From contig CAMWQW010000006.1 of assembly GCA_947176505.1 (NCBI GenBank), forward strand, positions 64,001 through 128,000: DNA of 64,000 nucleotides. The letters run 5' to 3'. Below, one piece after another: positions 1-8,619 of the stretch. Positions within the stretch are counted from its first letter, which is position 1, and each line of letters starts with the position of its first letter. Below the pieces are notes generated by a model. It searched no databases and was not told the DNA's origin. It saw nothing but the letters and a program-made list of their open reading frames with translations. This DNA is from an uncultured Lachnospiraceae bacterium (lineage in GTDB: Bacteria > Bacillota > Clostridia > Lachnospirales > Lachnospiraceae). The position numbers and the translations under genes were made by a program.

Positions 1-1215
1 CTACAAATTATCCAATGCCGCATACATATTTACCATAGGCGCCATAACCGCACCAATCAGAACACCAACAATACATGCCAATACGATAATAATCATGGGC
101 TCCATGGCTGCCATCAAGGACTGCACTGCCATCTCCACTTCTTCTTCATAATAATCAGCCAATTTGTTCAACATTTCTTCAGTAGAACCGGCTTCTTCAC
201 CGATACGAATCATATGATATACCATCGGCGGAAATAATCCACTAGTCTGCAATGGCTGGGATAATGGTATACCAATCATAATTTGGTCTACAGATTCTTT
301 TAACGCTTCTTTAAACCAGATATTTCCCATCGTATCCGCTACGATATCAACTGCCTCTATCAGTGGTACACCTGCTGTTAGAAGTGTACTCAATGTCCTT
401 GCCATCTGTGCAGAAGCAGATTTTACGACTAAATTCTTGATTGCTGGAATCTTGAGAGCCAACTTGCCTACTACATGCTTGCCGGAATTGGTCTTAGACC
501 ATGTCTTAATCACAAATACAGCCGCTATCACAACTGGAACAATAACAAACCAATAATTCTGAATAAAATTACTCAACGCTATTACCGCTAATGTAATGCC
601 CGGCAACTCCGTATCTAATTCTTCAAACATCTCCATATATCGTGGGATGACAAACGTTAACATAACAATAACAACCGCTACCGCCACACAAGCCACAACA
701 ATCGGGTAAATCATGGCTTTCTTTATCAATGCCTGTGTCTTCGCCGACTTCTCAAACTGGATTGCCATACGTTCCATGGCTGTCTCCAAACTACCGGAAG
801 CCTCACCGGCTCTCGCCATCTGGACGAGCAATTCAGGAAACACATTGTCATGCTTTGATAGAGAATCTGCAAAGCTCTCGCCCTTCTCCACGTCAGCACG
901 CACTGCCTGCAATGCTTTCTGCATCTTCACATTTTCTGTCTGTTCCGCCAGCATGTTGAGCGTCTGTATAATAGTGACACCCGCTCTGGTGATACTGGCA
1001 AACTGCCTACAGAACACTGCCAAATCTCTCGGTGTCGGCTTACCGCCGAAGTCAATACTGATATCCTTAGTCAAGGCGTTCTGCTCTGTGATATCCAGAA
1101 CAATCATGCCTTGATTCTTCAATTCTCTTGTTACCTGTTCTTTACTGTCAGCATCCCTGCTGCCCTTGGTTTCTTTACCGCTCTTGTCAATTGCGACATA
1201 GCCCCATGTTGCCAT
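1..1215 (-). CDS. pilC: Type IV pilus inner-membrane platform protein PilC (GspF family)
   Basis: Polytopic membrane protein that couples the pilus motor ATPases to pilin assembly in the cytoplasmic membrane. The 404 residues show the usual two repeated T2SSF domains: one after the FCRQFASITRAGV signature at residues 68-80, the second around 265-395. Hydrophobic segments lie near residues 168-192, 220-240 and 373-395. The length is normal for the family. The ATG at 1215 is preceded by GGAGGGT, and the stop codon is the first three bases of the window, so the gene is complete. It is separated from pilB by an Rpn-like gene with its own terminator. PilB, PilT, DprA and ComM nearby suggest a pilus used for DNA uptake, twitching or both. 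Confidence 0.93.
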   Translation of the reverse strand: MATWGYVAIDKSGKETKGSRDADSKEQVTRELKNQGMIVLDITEQNALTKDISIDFGGKPTPRDLAVFCRQFASITRAGVTIIQTLNMLAEQTENVKMQKALQAVRADVEKGESFADSLSKHDNVFPELLVQMARAGEASGSLETAMERMAIQFEKSAKTQALIKKAMIYPIVVACVAVAVVIVMLTFVIPRYMEMFEELDTELPGITLAVIALSNFIQNYWFVIVPVVIAAVFVIKTWSKTNSGKHVVGKLALKIPAIKNLVVKSASAQMARTLSTLLTAGVPLIEAVDIVADTMGNIWFKEALKESVDQIMIGIPLSQPLQTSGLFPPMVYHMIRIGEEAGSTEEMLNKLADYYEEEVEMAVQSLMAAMEPMIIIVLACIVGVLIGAVMAPMVNMYAALDNL

Positions 1216-1484
1216 GGCATACCCTCCGTATATTTCCTGTCTATACCGCTATATGTACGCCAAAGCTTATCGGCAACAATACCGTCATATTGCTTCTTCC
1301 ACTTATCATATCGGTACTTTATGACATGTATTATACTCCTTTATGTCGTAAAATGCAAATATCATTAAAAATTTTGTATATATTTTTATGTTTTTAGGCA
1401 AACTGCACAAAATACTGTAGTCTCATATGATTACACTATGCTCATAATGTATATCAATTTGTCCAGAATACCTCCCCGGCAATT
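1216..1484. other. Non-coding stretch upstream of pilC
   Basis: About 270 bases between pilC and the terminator of the Rpn-like gene. It carries the pilC ribosome binding site next to the ATG and an AT-rich section around 1330-1450 that probably holds the pilC promoter. I looked for a c-di-GMP riboswitch here because of the pilus context and saw no convincing one. No gene is seen. Confidence 0.5.
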
Positions 1485-1515
1485 AAAAAACGGGGTGTTT
1501 ATCACAACACTCCCG
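1485..1515 (-). terminator. Rho-independent terminator of the Rpn-like gene
   Basis: Read on the minus strand, CGGGAGTGTT pairs with AACACCCCG around a six-base loop and is followed by TTTTTT. It lies about 70 bases beyond the stop of the Rpn-like gene and ends that unit before pilC. Confidence 0.8.
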
Positions 1516-1585
1516 CCAATAATATTTCCCTTCATCTAGTACAAAACTTGTCCTTTAGCAGACAAATAACTATTTCAAGCCTCTC

Positions 1586-2542
1586 CTATTGTATACATTC
1601 TCTATACAGTTCTTCCGCTTCTTCTTTGCTGTATTTAAAACACTCCTGTACCATATCAAGAATGTATTCGACTGTAGAACCTCTGTTGATACTTGTTGTC
1701 ACAAATGCCTCTGCCGCGTCACGGAATCCTTCTTGTATTCCTTCACGTCTACCCTCTTGTATTCCTTCTTGTCTTCCTTCCCGTCTACACTTCTTCGCAA
1801 AATACGTTGTATAATATTCGCCCATTAGTATTTCTTCTCCTTCCTCCTGTTTATGCTGCATGTCCGCCAGCATATTTTGCAACTCTTTCTCTCCAGTCAG
1901 TGCATACAACAGCCGCATTACCGGTCCGACATGTTTCATTACCTGTTTTGTCGGCTTATATGACTTCCCTTCCGCCAGATAATCCACTACTATACGCATG
2001 TCGCTGCGGAACCTCTGTCTGACTTCTTCCGGCAAATGCGCCATCGGAAAGATATGAAGCTTGACATTGTCCACATACTTCTTAATTGCCAGATTTTCAA
2101 AACGGTCTGCAAACAGTCCATGCAAGTCTGCATGTGGTTTCCATTTTTTATCTCCCCAGTAGAGCACCAGTATCACCACCGGATACATCTGTTTTTCTTC
2201 ATATTCATTCCTATATATAGCGCCTTCATACCCTGCTTTTCGCAGAAGCAGACGATAGTTTTCACTTGATTCATTTTCCAGAATATACTGTATCTTTATC
2301 TTCCGGAAAGCGTCGCCATCCAGCCGTCCATACCTCTTACTTTCGCACTCTGTCCCGCCTGAGCGATTGTTTTCTCTATGCTTACGTTCCTCACGACTGC
2401 CTAGCCGTCTTTCATAATCTGCTATCTCATACTTGCTTACATCGCTATACTGATTGCGGAGCTTTCCGGGTTCTTTCGCATCTACCCTCGTGACCTCGTC
2501 GAAGCTTTCCAGTTCCTTCGCCGTTAAGTCTTTTTGTCCCAT
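1586..2542 (-). CDS. Rpn-family (PD-(D/E)XK) transposase-like nuclease, N-terminal part degenerate
   Basis: Rpn proteins are transposase-derived nucleases of the PD-(D/E)XK fold, often multicopy in Lachnospiraceae. The downstream half is typical: a GYEGAIYR segment, then YPVVILVLYWG, then a C-terminal tail of repeated QEG units. In intact relatives the start is followed by a VFADIVN-type segment and later by IENQ, which holds catalytic residues. Here the first segment is missing, residues about 30-90 are charged low-complexity sequence, and the second motif reads LENE. Activity is therefore doubtful. I chose the ATG at 2542 because GAAAGGGA sits just upstream and the family begins with M-x-x-KDL; a longer frame to 2602 is possible. 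The gene interrupts the pilB-pilC order and has its own terminator, as expected for a mobile insertion. Confidence 0.7.
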   Translation of the reverse strand: MGQKDLTAKELESFDEVTRVDAKEPGKLRNQYSDVSKYEIADYERRLGSREERKHRENNRSGGTECESKRYGRLDGDAFRKIKIQYILENESSENYRLLLRKAGYEGAIYRNEYEEKQMYPVVILVLYWGDKKWKPHADLHGLFADRFENLAIKKYVDNVKLHIFPMAHLPEEVRQRFRSDMRIVVDYLAEGKSYKPTKQVMKHVGPVMRLLYALTGEKELQNMLADMQHKQEEGEEILMGEYYTTYFAKKCRREGRQEGIQEGRREGIQEGFRDAAEAFVTTSINRGSTVEYILDMVQECFKYSKEEAEELYRECIQ

Positions 2543-2828
2543 ATGTCCCTTTCTTCTGTCTATGCAGGGCACACGGGTGTTTCGTTTTCTTGGGTCGGAC
2601 ATGAAATTGTCCGTCTTTCGGGAAAATGTTCCACCGGCTGTTCCTGCCTTGATTGTGAATGAATGGCAGAGTCTGCCGGATAAAACGAGTGATCTCGTTT
2701 ACGGAAACCGGAGCGGGTTCGGAAGACCCGCTCACCGTTTCAAGAGTTGTTTAAGATAATTCTAGTAGAAAAACGACGTGTTGTCAACTTGTATTTATCA
2801 TATAAATTAACGGAATATCGTTTATTTC

Positions 2829-4520
2829 TTAGATGTCAAAGGACACCCTCATCATCTCCGGAACAGAAGTGATTCCTTCCAGCACGTACTTTGTCGCGCT
2901 CATGCGGAGCGTATTCATTCCTTCTTCCAAAGCCTTGTTCTTGATATCTTCCGCAGAGCCGTTCTTGCTGATGATGGTCTTAAGCGGCTGGGAGACTTCC
3001 ATAATCTCATAGACACCGATTCGCCCCTTAAAGCCGGTACCCTCGCATCTAGGACAGCCGCACGGCTCATAAATTGTAATGTCTTCATCCGGCTCACGCA
3101 TCAGAAGCTCCAAATCATCCGCACTTGCTTTCTTCGCTCTCTTACAATCCGGACACAGCCGGCGCACAAGACGCTGTGCAATAACACCAATCGTCGCATC
3201 GGCAATCAGATACGGCTCAATTCCCATATCCGCAAGACGTGTAATCGTACTCGCCGCCGAATTCGTATGCAGCGTCGATACAACCAAATGTCCCGTGATA
3301 GACGCCTGCACTGCGATAGACGCTGTCTCTTGATCTCGAATCTCACCAATCATAATGATATCCGGGTCCTGACGCAGGATGGAACGCAGCGCCGATGCAA
3401 ATGTCAGATTTGCCTTATTATTAACCTGCACCTGATTGATACCGTCTATATTTGCCTCCACCGGGTCTTCCACGGTAATAATATTTACGTCTTCTTTGTT
3501 CAGTTCACTAAGCGCGGTATACAGCGTAGTAGACTTACCGCTTCCGGTAGGTCCGGTAACTAACAAGATACCATGCGGGTTCATCAGAATATGGTCAAAC
3601 TTTTTAAGTTCATCCGAACGCAGACCAAGCTGGCTCTTTTCCTTCGTCAGCGCATTCTTGGAAGTCAGACGCATAACAATCTTCTCACCGTACACGGTGG
3701 GCAGAATGGAAACACGGATATCATATTCACGTCTGTCCACAATCTGAGTGATACGTCCGTCCTGAGGTTTTCTTTTCTCTGAGATATCCATGCCGCCAAT
3801 AATCTTGATACGCGCTACCATGGCGGGCAAAAGCCGCACGCTGTATGTCGCCTTCTCATATAAGGCGCCGTCGATACGGTAGCGGATACGCACCTGACGC
3901 TCCATAGGTTCAATATGTATATCGGAAGCACGCTGTCTGACTGCCTGCTCTATCATACCTTTGACAAGCTGTACGATAGGCGAGTTGTTGACATCCTCGC
4001 TGTAGAGGTCTTCCTGCTCTACCATCTGGCTTTCTTTTTCTCTCGTATACTCTTCCAGCGCAGAATTAACTTCCGCCTGTCCGTAATACCTGTCGATTGC
4101 CAGCATGACACTTCCCGTGGTCGCTACCACCGGCTCAACCTGCATATTGGTAATGATATTGATATCATCCAAAGCCGCCATATCCATAGGGTCAGCCATT
4201 GCCACACGCAGCATCATATTATCCTGCGAATACTCAAAAGGCAGCACTTTGTATTTCTTAAGCACATTGGCAGGTACAAGCTTCAGAATATCTTCTTCTA
4301 TCTCTACATTGTGTAGTTCTACCATGTCGTATTGAAGCTGATTACTGAGTGCCCTCGCAATATTTTCTTCTGTAACGATTCCTTCGTCTACCAGCACTTC
4401 ACCCAGTTTCCTGCCGGTACCCTTCTGTCTGGAAAGCCCTCTCTCCAGATCGTCAACGGTAATGACTCCGCTATTTACGAGCACATCACCAAGACGCAGC
4501 TTTTTTCTGTTGATATCCAT
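2829..4520 (-). CDS. pilB: Type IV pilus assembly ATPase PilB (GspE family)
   Basis: Hexameric cytoplasmic ATPase that drives pilus extension. Residues about 5-60 hold two successive RLGxxLV..G......L...L..Q units, the MshEN pattern known to bind c-di-GMP in some PilB/MshE proteins. The motor domain follows: Walker A GPTGSGKSTT near residue 323, an Asp box and a Walker B DIIMIGEIRD. A CPDC/CPRC zinc motif lies near residues 463-495. The length of 563 aa is normal. The ATG at 4520 is preferred because AGGGG lies 12 bases upstream; an in-frame ATG at 4532 abuts that site. The partner retraction ATPase PilT is 3 kb upstream in the direction of transcription. Confidence 0.95.
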   Translation of the reverse strand: MDINRKKLRLGDVLVNSGVITVDDLERGLSRQKGTGRKLGEVLVDEGIVTEENIARALSNQLQYDMVELHNVEIEEDILKLVPANVLKKYKVLPFEYSQDNMMLRVAMADPMDMAALDDINIITNMQVEPVVATTGSVMLAIDRYYGQAEVNSALEEYTREKESQMVEQEDLYSEDVNNSPIVQLVKGMIEQAVRQRASDIHIEPMERQVRIRYRIDGALYEKATYSVRLLPAMVARIKIIGGMDISEKRKPQDGRITQIVDRREYDIRVSILPTVYGEKIVMRLTSKNALTKEKSQLGLRSDELKKFDHILMNPHGILLVTGPTGSGKSTTLYTALSELNKEDVNIITVEDPVEANIDGINQVQVNNKANLTFASALRSILRQDPDIIMIGEIRDQETASIAVQASITGHLVVSTLHTNSAASTITRLADMGIEPYLIADATIGVIAQRLVRRLCPDCKRAKKASADDLELLMREPDEDITIYEPCGCPRCEGTGFKGRIGVYEIMEVSQPLKTIISKNGSAEDIKNKALEEGMNTLRMSATKYVLEGITSVPEMMRVSFDI

Positions 4521-4628
4521 ACCGTGTAACATCCCCTATTCTTTCTTTGGCTAAACCCGCCAATATATATTTTATTTTATCACAAAAACGCAATATGTGC
4601 CAAAAAATATTCAGAATTATATGACACT

Positions 4629-5753
4629 TTACATTTTACGCACATAATAGCTTCCGCTAATCTGACCGGCATACCCCGCCGCGCATAGCTGCAGCAGCTC
4701 ATGACAAAGCTCAGGAATCTCTATGCGCCTTCCGTATGCATCCTCATATGTCCTTTGCAGCATGTCCATGGAGCGCGGCTGATAATCCAATATCTGCATA
4801 AGCTGCCCCTTTGTGCCGTCAGATGCAAAAATCATCTGCTGTTCATAGGTTTCTTTACCGTCAAAATCCGGATTCAACTCTTTCAGCAAGTCCTGCACCG
4901 AAACTACGATCTCCGCTCCCTGCCTAATCAGCTTGTTGCATCCCCGGCTAAGCGGGTCCGTCGCCCTCCCCGGCAGTGCGTAGACTTCCCTGCCCTGCTC
5001 CAATGCCATATCTACGGTAATCAACGTGCCGCTTCTCTCCTTTGCCTCAATCACAATCACCGCATCGCAAAGTCCGCTGATAATACGGTTTCTTGGAGGA
5101 AAAAGCACTGCCCTCGGCTCTATCCCCGGCGGATACTCGGAACAGACGCCTCCTTTCTCAATCAATTGCTCATATAGCAGTCTGTGTTCGGACGGGTAGC
5201 AGATATCTACGCCGCACCCAAGCACTCCCAGAGAATAACCTCCTGCTTGGAGCGCCGCCTGCTGCCCGATTCCGTCGATTCCTCTCGCCATGCCGCTGAT
5301 GACCTGTATTCCCGCTTCCGCCAACATCATGCCAAACTCTCTTGCCATCATTCGACCGTATTCCGAACATTCTCTTGCCCCTATCACGGCAACCGCCTTA
5401 CGCTGATTATCCGGTAGTTTTCCTGCATAATAAATGGCACACGGGGCGTCCGGTATCGATGCCAGTTTCTCCGGATAGCTTTCTTCTTCCATCGTAATAA
5501 AAGATATCCCTCTTTCCGCCATCCGCTCATACCCGGCAGCCACATCATAATTTTGTGCCGACTGCGTAAGAATCCGGGCTTTCTTATGATAACGTCCGCT
5601 CAGCTTCTCCTCCAGTAATCCTTTCTTAGCCATCTCGTATATTTCTTCAATCGGTGCCATCCGCCTTAATTCCCTGAACAACCCTCTGTTTCCCATACCG
5701 ACCGCCTGATACAGCCAATGTATATATGCTTTCTCTGATTCCTGCCGCATCAC
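4629..5753 (-). CDS. dprA: DNA-processing protein DprA (Smf)
   Basis: DprA binds incoming single-stranded DNA during natural transformation and loads RecA. The Rossmann core is clear: VIGARECSEYG, GIQVISGMARGIDG and LGCGVDICYP near residues 120-190, followed by FPPRNRIISGL and SGTLITVDMALEQGREVYALPG. A C-terminal winged helix (QLMQILDYQPRSMDML) completes the usual domain set at 374 aa. The ATG overlaps the stop of comM as ATGA, so the two are translationally coupled. With PilB, PilT and PilC nearby this supports a competence role. Confidence 0.95.
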   Translation of the reverse strand: MMRQESEKAYIHWLYQAVGMGNRGLFRELRRMAPIEEIYEMAKKGLLEEKLSGRYHKKARILTQSAQNYDVAAGYERMAERGISFITMEEESYPEKLASIPDAPCAIYYAGKLPDNQRKAVAVIGARECSEYGRMMAREFGMMLAEAGIQVISGMARGIDGIGQQAALQAGGYSLGVLGCGVDICYPSEHRLLYEQLIEKGGVCSEYPPGIEPRAVLFPPRNRIISGLCDAVIVIEAKERSGTLITVDMALEQGREVYALPGRATDPLSRGCNKLIRQGAEIVVSVQDLLKELNPDFDGKETYEQQMIFASDGTKGQLMQILDYQPRSMDMLQRTYEDAYGRRIEIPELCHELLQLCAAGYAGQISGSYYVRKM

Positions 5754-7309
5754 TGAAACACCTCCATCTGTCTATAGCTGATTGCCTCCGCTAAATGTCC
5801 CTCTCCAATCTTCTCGCACTTTTCTAAATCCGCAATCGTCCGTGCCACTTTCAGTATTCTGTGATATCCTCTTGCGGAAAGATTCATTGCGGAAAACATC
5901 TGTTCCATGAAACGTCTTTCTTTTTCGCCCAAACTACAGAACCGTTCCACATCCGCTGCCTTCATGTCTGAATTGAACCTAAGTCCGGTACCGGTAAATC
6001 TATCTGCCTGCCTCTCTCTGGCAGTCATTACTCTTTTCCTGATCCCAGCACTGCTTTCGACTTGTACACTTTTCCCATCCTGTATGCTGTTCCCGCCTGC
6101 TGACCGCCCTGCAATATCCTCAAACTCCACCGGCTGTGCCTCCACGCATATATCTATCCTGTCCAGAATCGGTCCCGATACGCGCCGCAGATAACGTCTG
6201 ATTTCATAAGGCGTGCACCGGCATCTTGACATATCCGGATAATAACCGCAAGGACAAGGGTTCATGGCTCCTACCAGCATCAAATCGGCAGGATAGACAT
6301 ATGTACCGGTGCTTCTGGCAATCTGCACCTGTTTATCTTCTAAGGGCTGCCTTAAAATATCCAGCGTTTCTCTCTTAAATTCCGGTAATTCATCTAAGAA
6401 AAGCACACCGCGGTGGGCAAGGCTGACGATTCCCGGCGAAGGAACCCGTCCTCCTCCCACCAGCGCTCGTCCCGTAATCGTATGGTGAGGATTTAAGAAG
6501 GGACGTTCTCTCTTAAGGCTGCCAACAGACTGCAATAAACCGGATATACTGTAGATTGAGGATACTTCCAGACTTTCCTCCAATGACAACGGCGGTAAAA
6601 TTGTAGGAATACGCCTCGCCAGCATCGTCTTGCCCGCTCCCGGCGCACCCACGATCAGCAGATGATGGAATCCTGCCGCCGCCACCTGTGCCGCCCGTTT
6701 AAGCCTTTCCTGTCCTCTGATATCCGCGAAATCCTCTCCTCCAGCGGTATCATTCCTCCACGTCTCCTGTTCCTCCTGCGGTATTTGCACGTACGTCTTC
6801 TTTCCTGTCAGAATGTCTATTGTCTCCCTCATATCCGATACGCCGATACTCTCCACTTCCTTGACAAGCGTTCCCTCCCACAGATTTTCCCGCGGCAGAA
6901 TACAGCGTTTCATCCCCCTGCGCGCCGCCTCACGCACGATTGGCAGCACACCTCTTATTGGTTTCACTTCTCCCGACAGTCCCAATTCTCCAATCAGCAG
7001 CGTATCCTCTACTGCCTCCGGTGACAGTTTGGACAACGCGCACATCATACCGACCGCCACCGGTAAGTCAAACATTGTTCCGCTTTTCGGGATATCTGCC
7101 GGTGATAAATTCACATTGATACAGACCGGCGGCAGCATGACGCCTACGTTTTTGAGCGCTACTTTGACGCGCTCCCTAGCCTCCCTCACCTCCGATCCGG
7201 GAAGCCCCACTATCTGAAAACAAGGCAGACCTTGAGAAATATCTACCTCCACCTGAATCAGACAACTGCGGATACCGTAGATTGCTCCTGATGTAATTGT
7301 ACTAAACAA
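5750..7309 (-). CDS. comM: YifB/ComM-family Mg-chelatase-like AAA+ ATPase
   Basis: AAA+ protein of the ComM/YifB family. ComM is a hexameric helicase that promotes branch migration of transforming DNA in naturally competent bacteria. The N-terminal ChlI/Lon-like domain occupies residues 1-170, the AAA+ core has Walker A VGAPGAGKTML near residue 219 and Walker B VLFLDELPEF near 301, and a GAMNPCPCGY motif follows. The C-terminal Mg-chelatase domain carries SARGYHRILKVARTIADL. The length of 519 aa is typical. It overlaps dprA by four bases, so the pair is one operon. Confidence 0.93.
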   Translation of the reverse strand: MFSTITSGAIYGIRSCLIQVEVDISQGLPCFQIVGLPGSEVREARERVKVALKNVGVMLPPVCINVNLSPADIPKSGTMFDLPVAVGMMCALSKLSPEAVEDTLLIGELGLSGEVKPIRGVLPIVREAARRGMKRCILPRENLWEGTLVKEVESIGVSDMRETIDILTGKKTYVQIPQEEQETWRNDTAGGEDFADIRGQERLKRAAQVAAAGFHHLLIVGAPGAGKTMLARRIPTILPPLSLEESLEVSSIYSISGLLQSVGSLKRERPFLNPHHTITGRALVGGGRVPSPGIVSLAHRGVLFLDELPEFKRETLDILRQPLEDKQVQIARSTGTYVYPADLMLVGAMNPCPCGYYPDMSRCRCTPYEIRRYLRRVSGPILDRIDICVEAQPVEFEDIAGRSAGGNSIQDGKSVQVESSAGIRKRVMTARERQADRFTGTGLRFNSDMKAADVERFCSLGEKERRFMEQMFSAMNLSARGYHRILKVARTIADLEKCEKIGEGHLAEAISYRQMEVFQ

Positions 7310-7347
7310 GCTTTTTCCTCCTCTTTACTCATACTCCAACAATTTGC

Positions 7348-7367
7348 CGTGTCTCTTATCAGACACG
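7348..7367. repeat. Small inverted repeat upstream of comM
   Basis: CGTGTCT and AGACACG flank a six-base loop about 40-60 bases before the comM start. No U-run follows on the minus strand, so it is more likely a leader hairpin than a terminator. Confidence 0.4.
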
Positions 7368-7460
7368 TTCCTTCATGTATGCCTGTTCTCTGAAATCTTG
7401 TGGCGATACGCCTGAATCTATAGAATATACTCAGAATGACAGATATCATTTTATACATCA

Positions 7461-7491
7461 TAAAAGGACTCGACGTTCTTGTCAAGTCCTT
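7461..7491 (-). terminator. Terminator after pilT
   Basis: On the minus strand AAGGACTTGAC pairs with GTCGAGTCCTT (one G-U pair), followed by TTTTA. It lies about 40 bases past the pilT stop and separates the pilT unit from comM-dprA. Confidence 0.75.
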
Positions 7492-7527
7492 AACCGTTAT
7501 GGTTCATATCTTATTCGCAGTATGGCA

Positions 7528-8583
7528 CTACATAACCTTGTTCTGCATACCATCCGGATCCTGTGCAAACTGGATTGCCATCTCTCTGTCAATCCTGCCT
7601 TCATAGAAAAGCTGCGTGATTGCATCATCCATCGTAATCATCCCCAGCTTGCGATTGGTCTGCATAACCGTCGCCAGCTGATGGGACTTTCCTTCACGAA
7701 TCAGGTTCCTGACCGCATGGTTTGCGTGCATTACCTCAAATGCAGCCACACGCCCCCTGCCTTCCACCGTAGGAATCAGCTGCTGGGATACAACCGCCTC
7801 CAATACGTTGGCAAACTGCACTCTGATCTGCTGCTGCTGATGAGGCGGAAATACGTCGATAACACGGTCTACCGTACTCGCCGCTCCGATTGTATGCAGC
7901 GTTGACAAAACCAAGTGCCCTGTCTCCGCCGCCGTAATAGCAACGCTGATCGTCTCAAAGTCACGCATCTCTCCCACGAGAATTACATCAGGATCTTCAC
8001 GAAGCGCAGCTCTTAACGCGTTCGCATAATTCTGTGAATCCAATCCGATTTCTCTCTGATTGACCATCGCCATCTTATGCTGGTGGAGATACTCGATAGG
8101 ATCCTCCAACGTGATAACATGCGCGTCCCTGTTATTATTAATCTTATCAATAATCGCCGCCAGCGTAGTAGATTTACCGCTTCCGGTAGGTCCCGTCACC
8201 AGAATAAGACCTCTCTTGCGCTCATACAGATTAATAACTGACTCCGGCACTCCCAGAACTTCGGGCGACGGCACCTGCGTACCTACGAGACGCAGCGCCA
8301 TCGCCGCCGAGCCTCTCTGCTTATATACGTTGACACGATATCGTCCAAGCTCCGGTATGGAGAACGACATGTCGTACTCACCGCGTTCCTCGAATCGTTC
8401 CCTTTGCACATCATTCATCATGGAATATGCAACTGCCAGTGTATCCGCAGGCATCATCCTCGGATAATCCATAGTAATCAGATTCCCGTTTACACGCATT
8501 TTCGGCGGTATCCCTACCGTAATATGTACATCAGATGCTTTTGCATCACACGCCACCCTCATAATCTCTTCTATCGTCGGCAT
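7528..8583 (-). CDS. pilT: Type IV pilus retraction ATPase PilT
   Basis: Twitching-motility ATPase that powers pilus retraction and pulls bound DNA toward the cell. The PAS-like N-terminal domain contains KASDVHITVGIPPKMRVNG. Walker A GPTGSGKSTTLAA lies near residue 130 and Walker B DPDVILVGEMRD near 200. The PilT hallmark AIRNLIRE appears as AVRNLIREGK near residue 285. The length of 351 aa is normal. A terminator follows the gene, and the HD-domain gene lies 36 bases upstream, so the two are probably cotranscribed. Confidence 0.96.
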   Translation of the reverse strand: MPTIEEIMRVACDAKASDVHITVGIPPKMRVNGNLITMDYPRMMPADTLAVAYSMMNDVQRERFEERGEYDMSFSIPELGRYRVNVYKQRGSAAMALRLVGTQVPSPEVLGVPESVINLYERKRGLILVTGPTGSGKSTTLAAIIDKINNNRDAHVITLEDPIEYLHQHKMAMVNQREIGLDSQNYANALRAALREDPDVILVGEMRDFETISVAITAAETGHLVLSTLHTIGAASTVDRVIDVFPPHQQQQIRVQFANVLEAVVSQQLIPTVEGRGRVAAFEVMHANHAVRNLIREGKSHQLATVMQTNRKLGMITMDDAITQLFYEGRIDREMAIQFAQDPDGMQNKVM

Positions 8584-8619
8584 CTTCTTTTCCCCTTCTC
8601 ATATCGTATTGCCATATAC

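Noticed and set aside
1216..1484. Possible c-di-GMP riboswitch upstream of pilC
   Set aside because: The GCAAACC-type core and the paired tetraloop layout are not present.
2711..2733. GAGCGGGT/ACCCGCTC inverted repeat between the Rpn-like gene and pilB
   Set aside because: A good stem but no U-run on the minus strand, where both genes lie; not called a terminator.
2445..2735. 96-codon minus-strand frame starting upstream of the Rpn-like gene
   Set aside because: It overlaps the start of the Rpn-like gene in another frame and has no ribosome site or family pattern.
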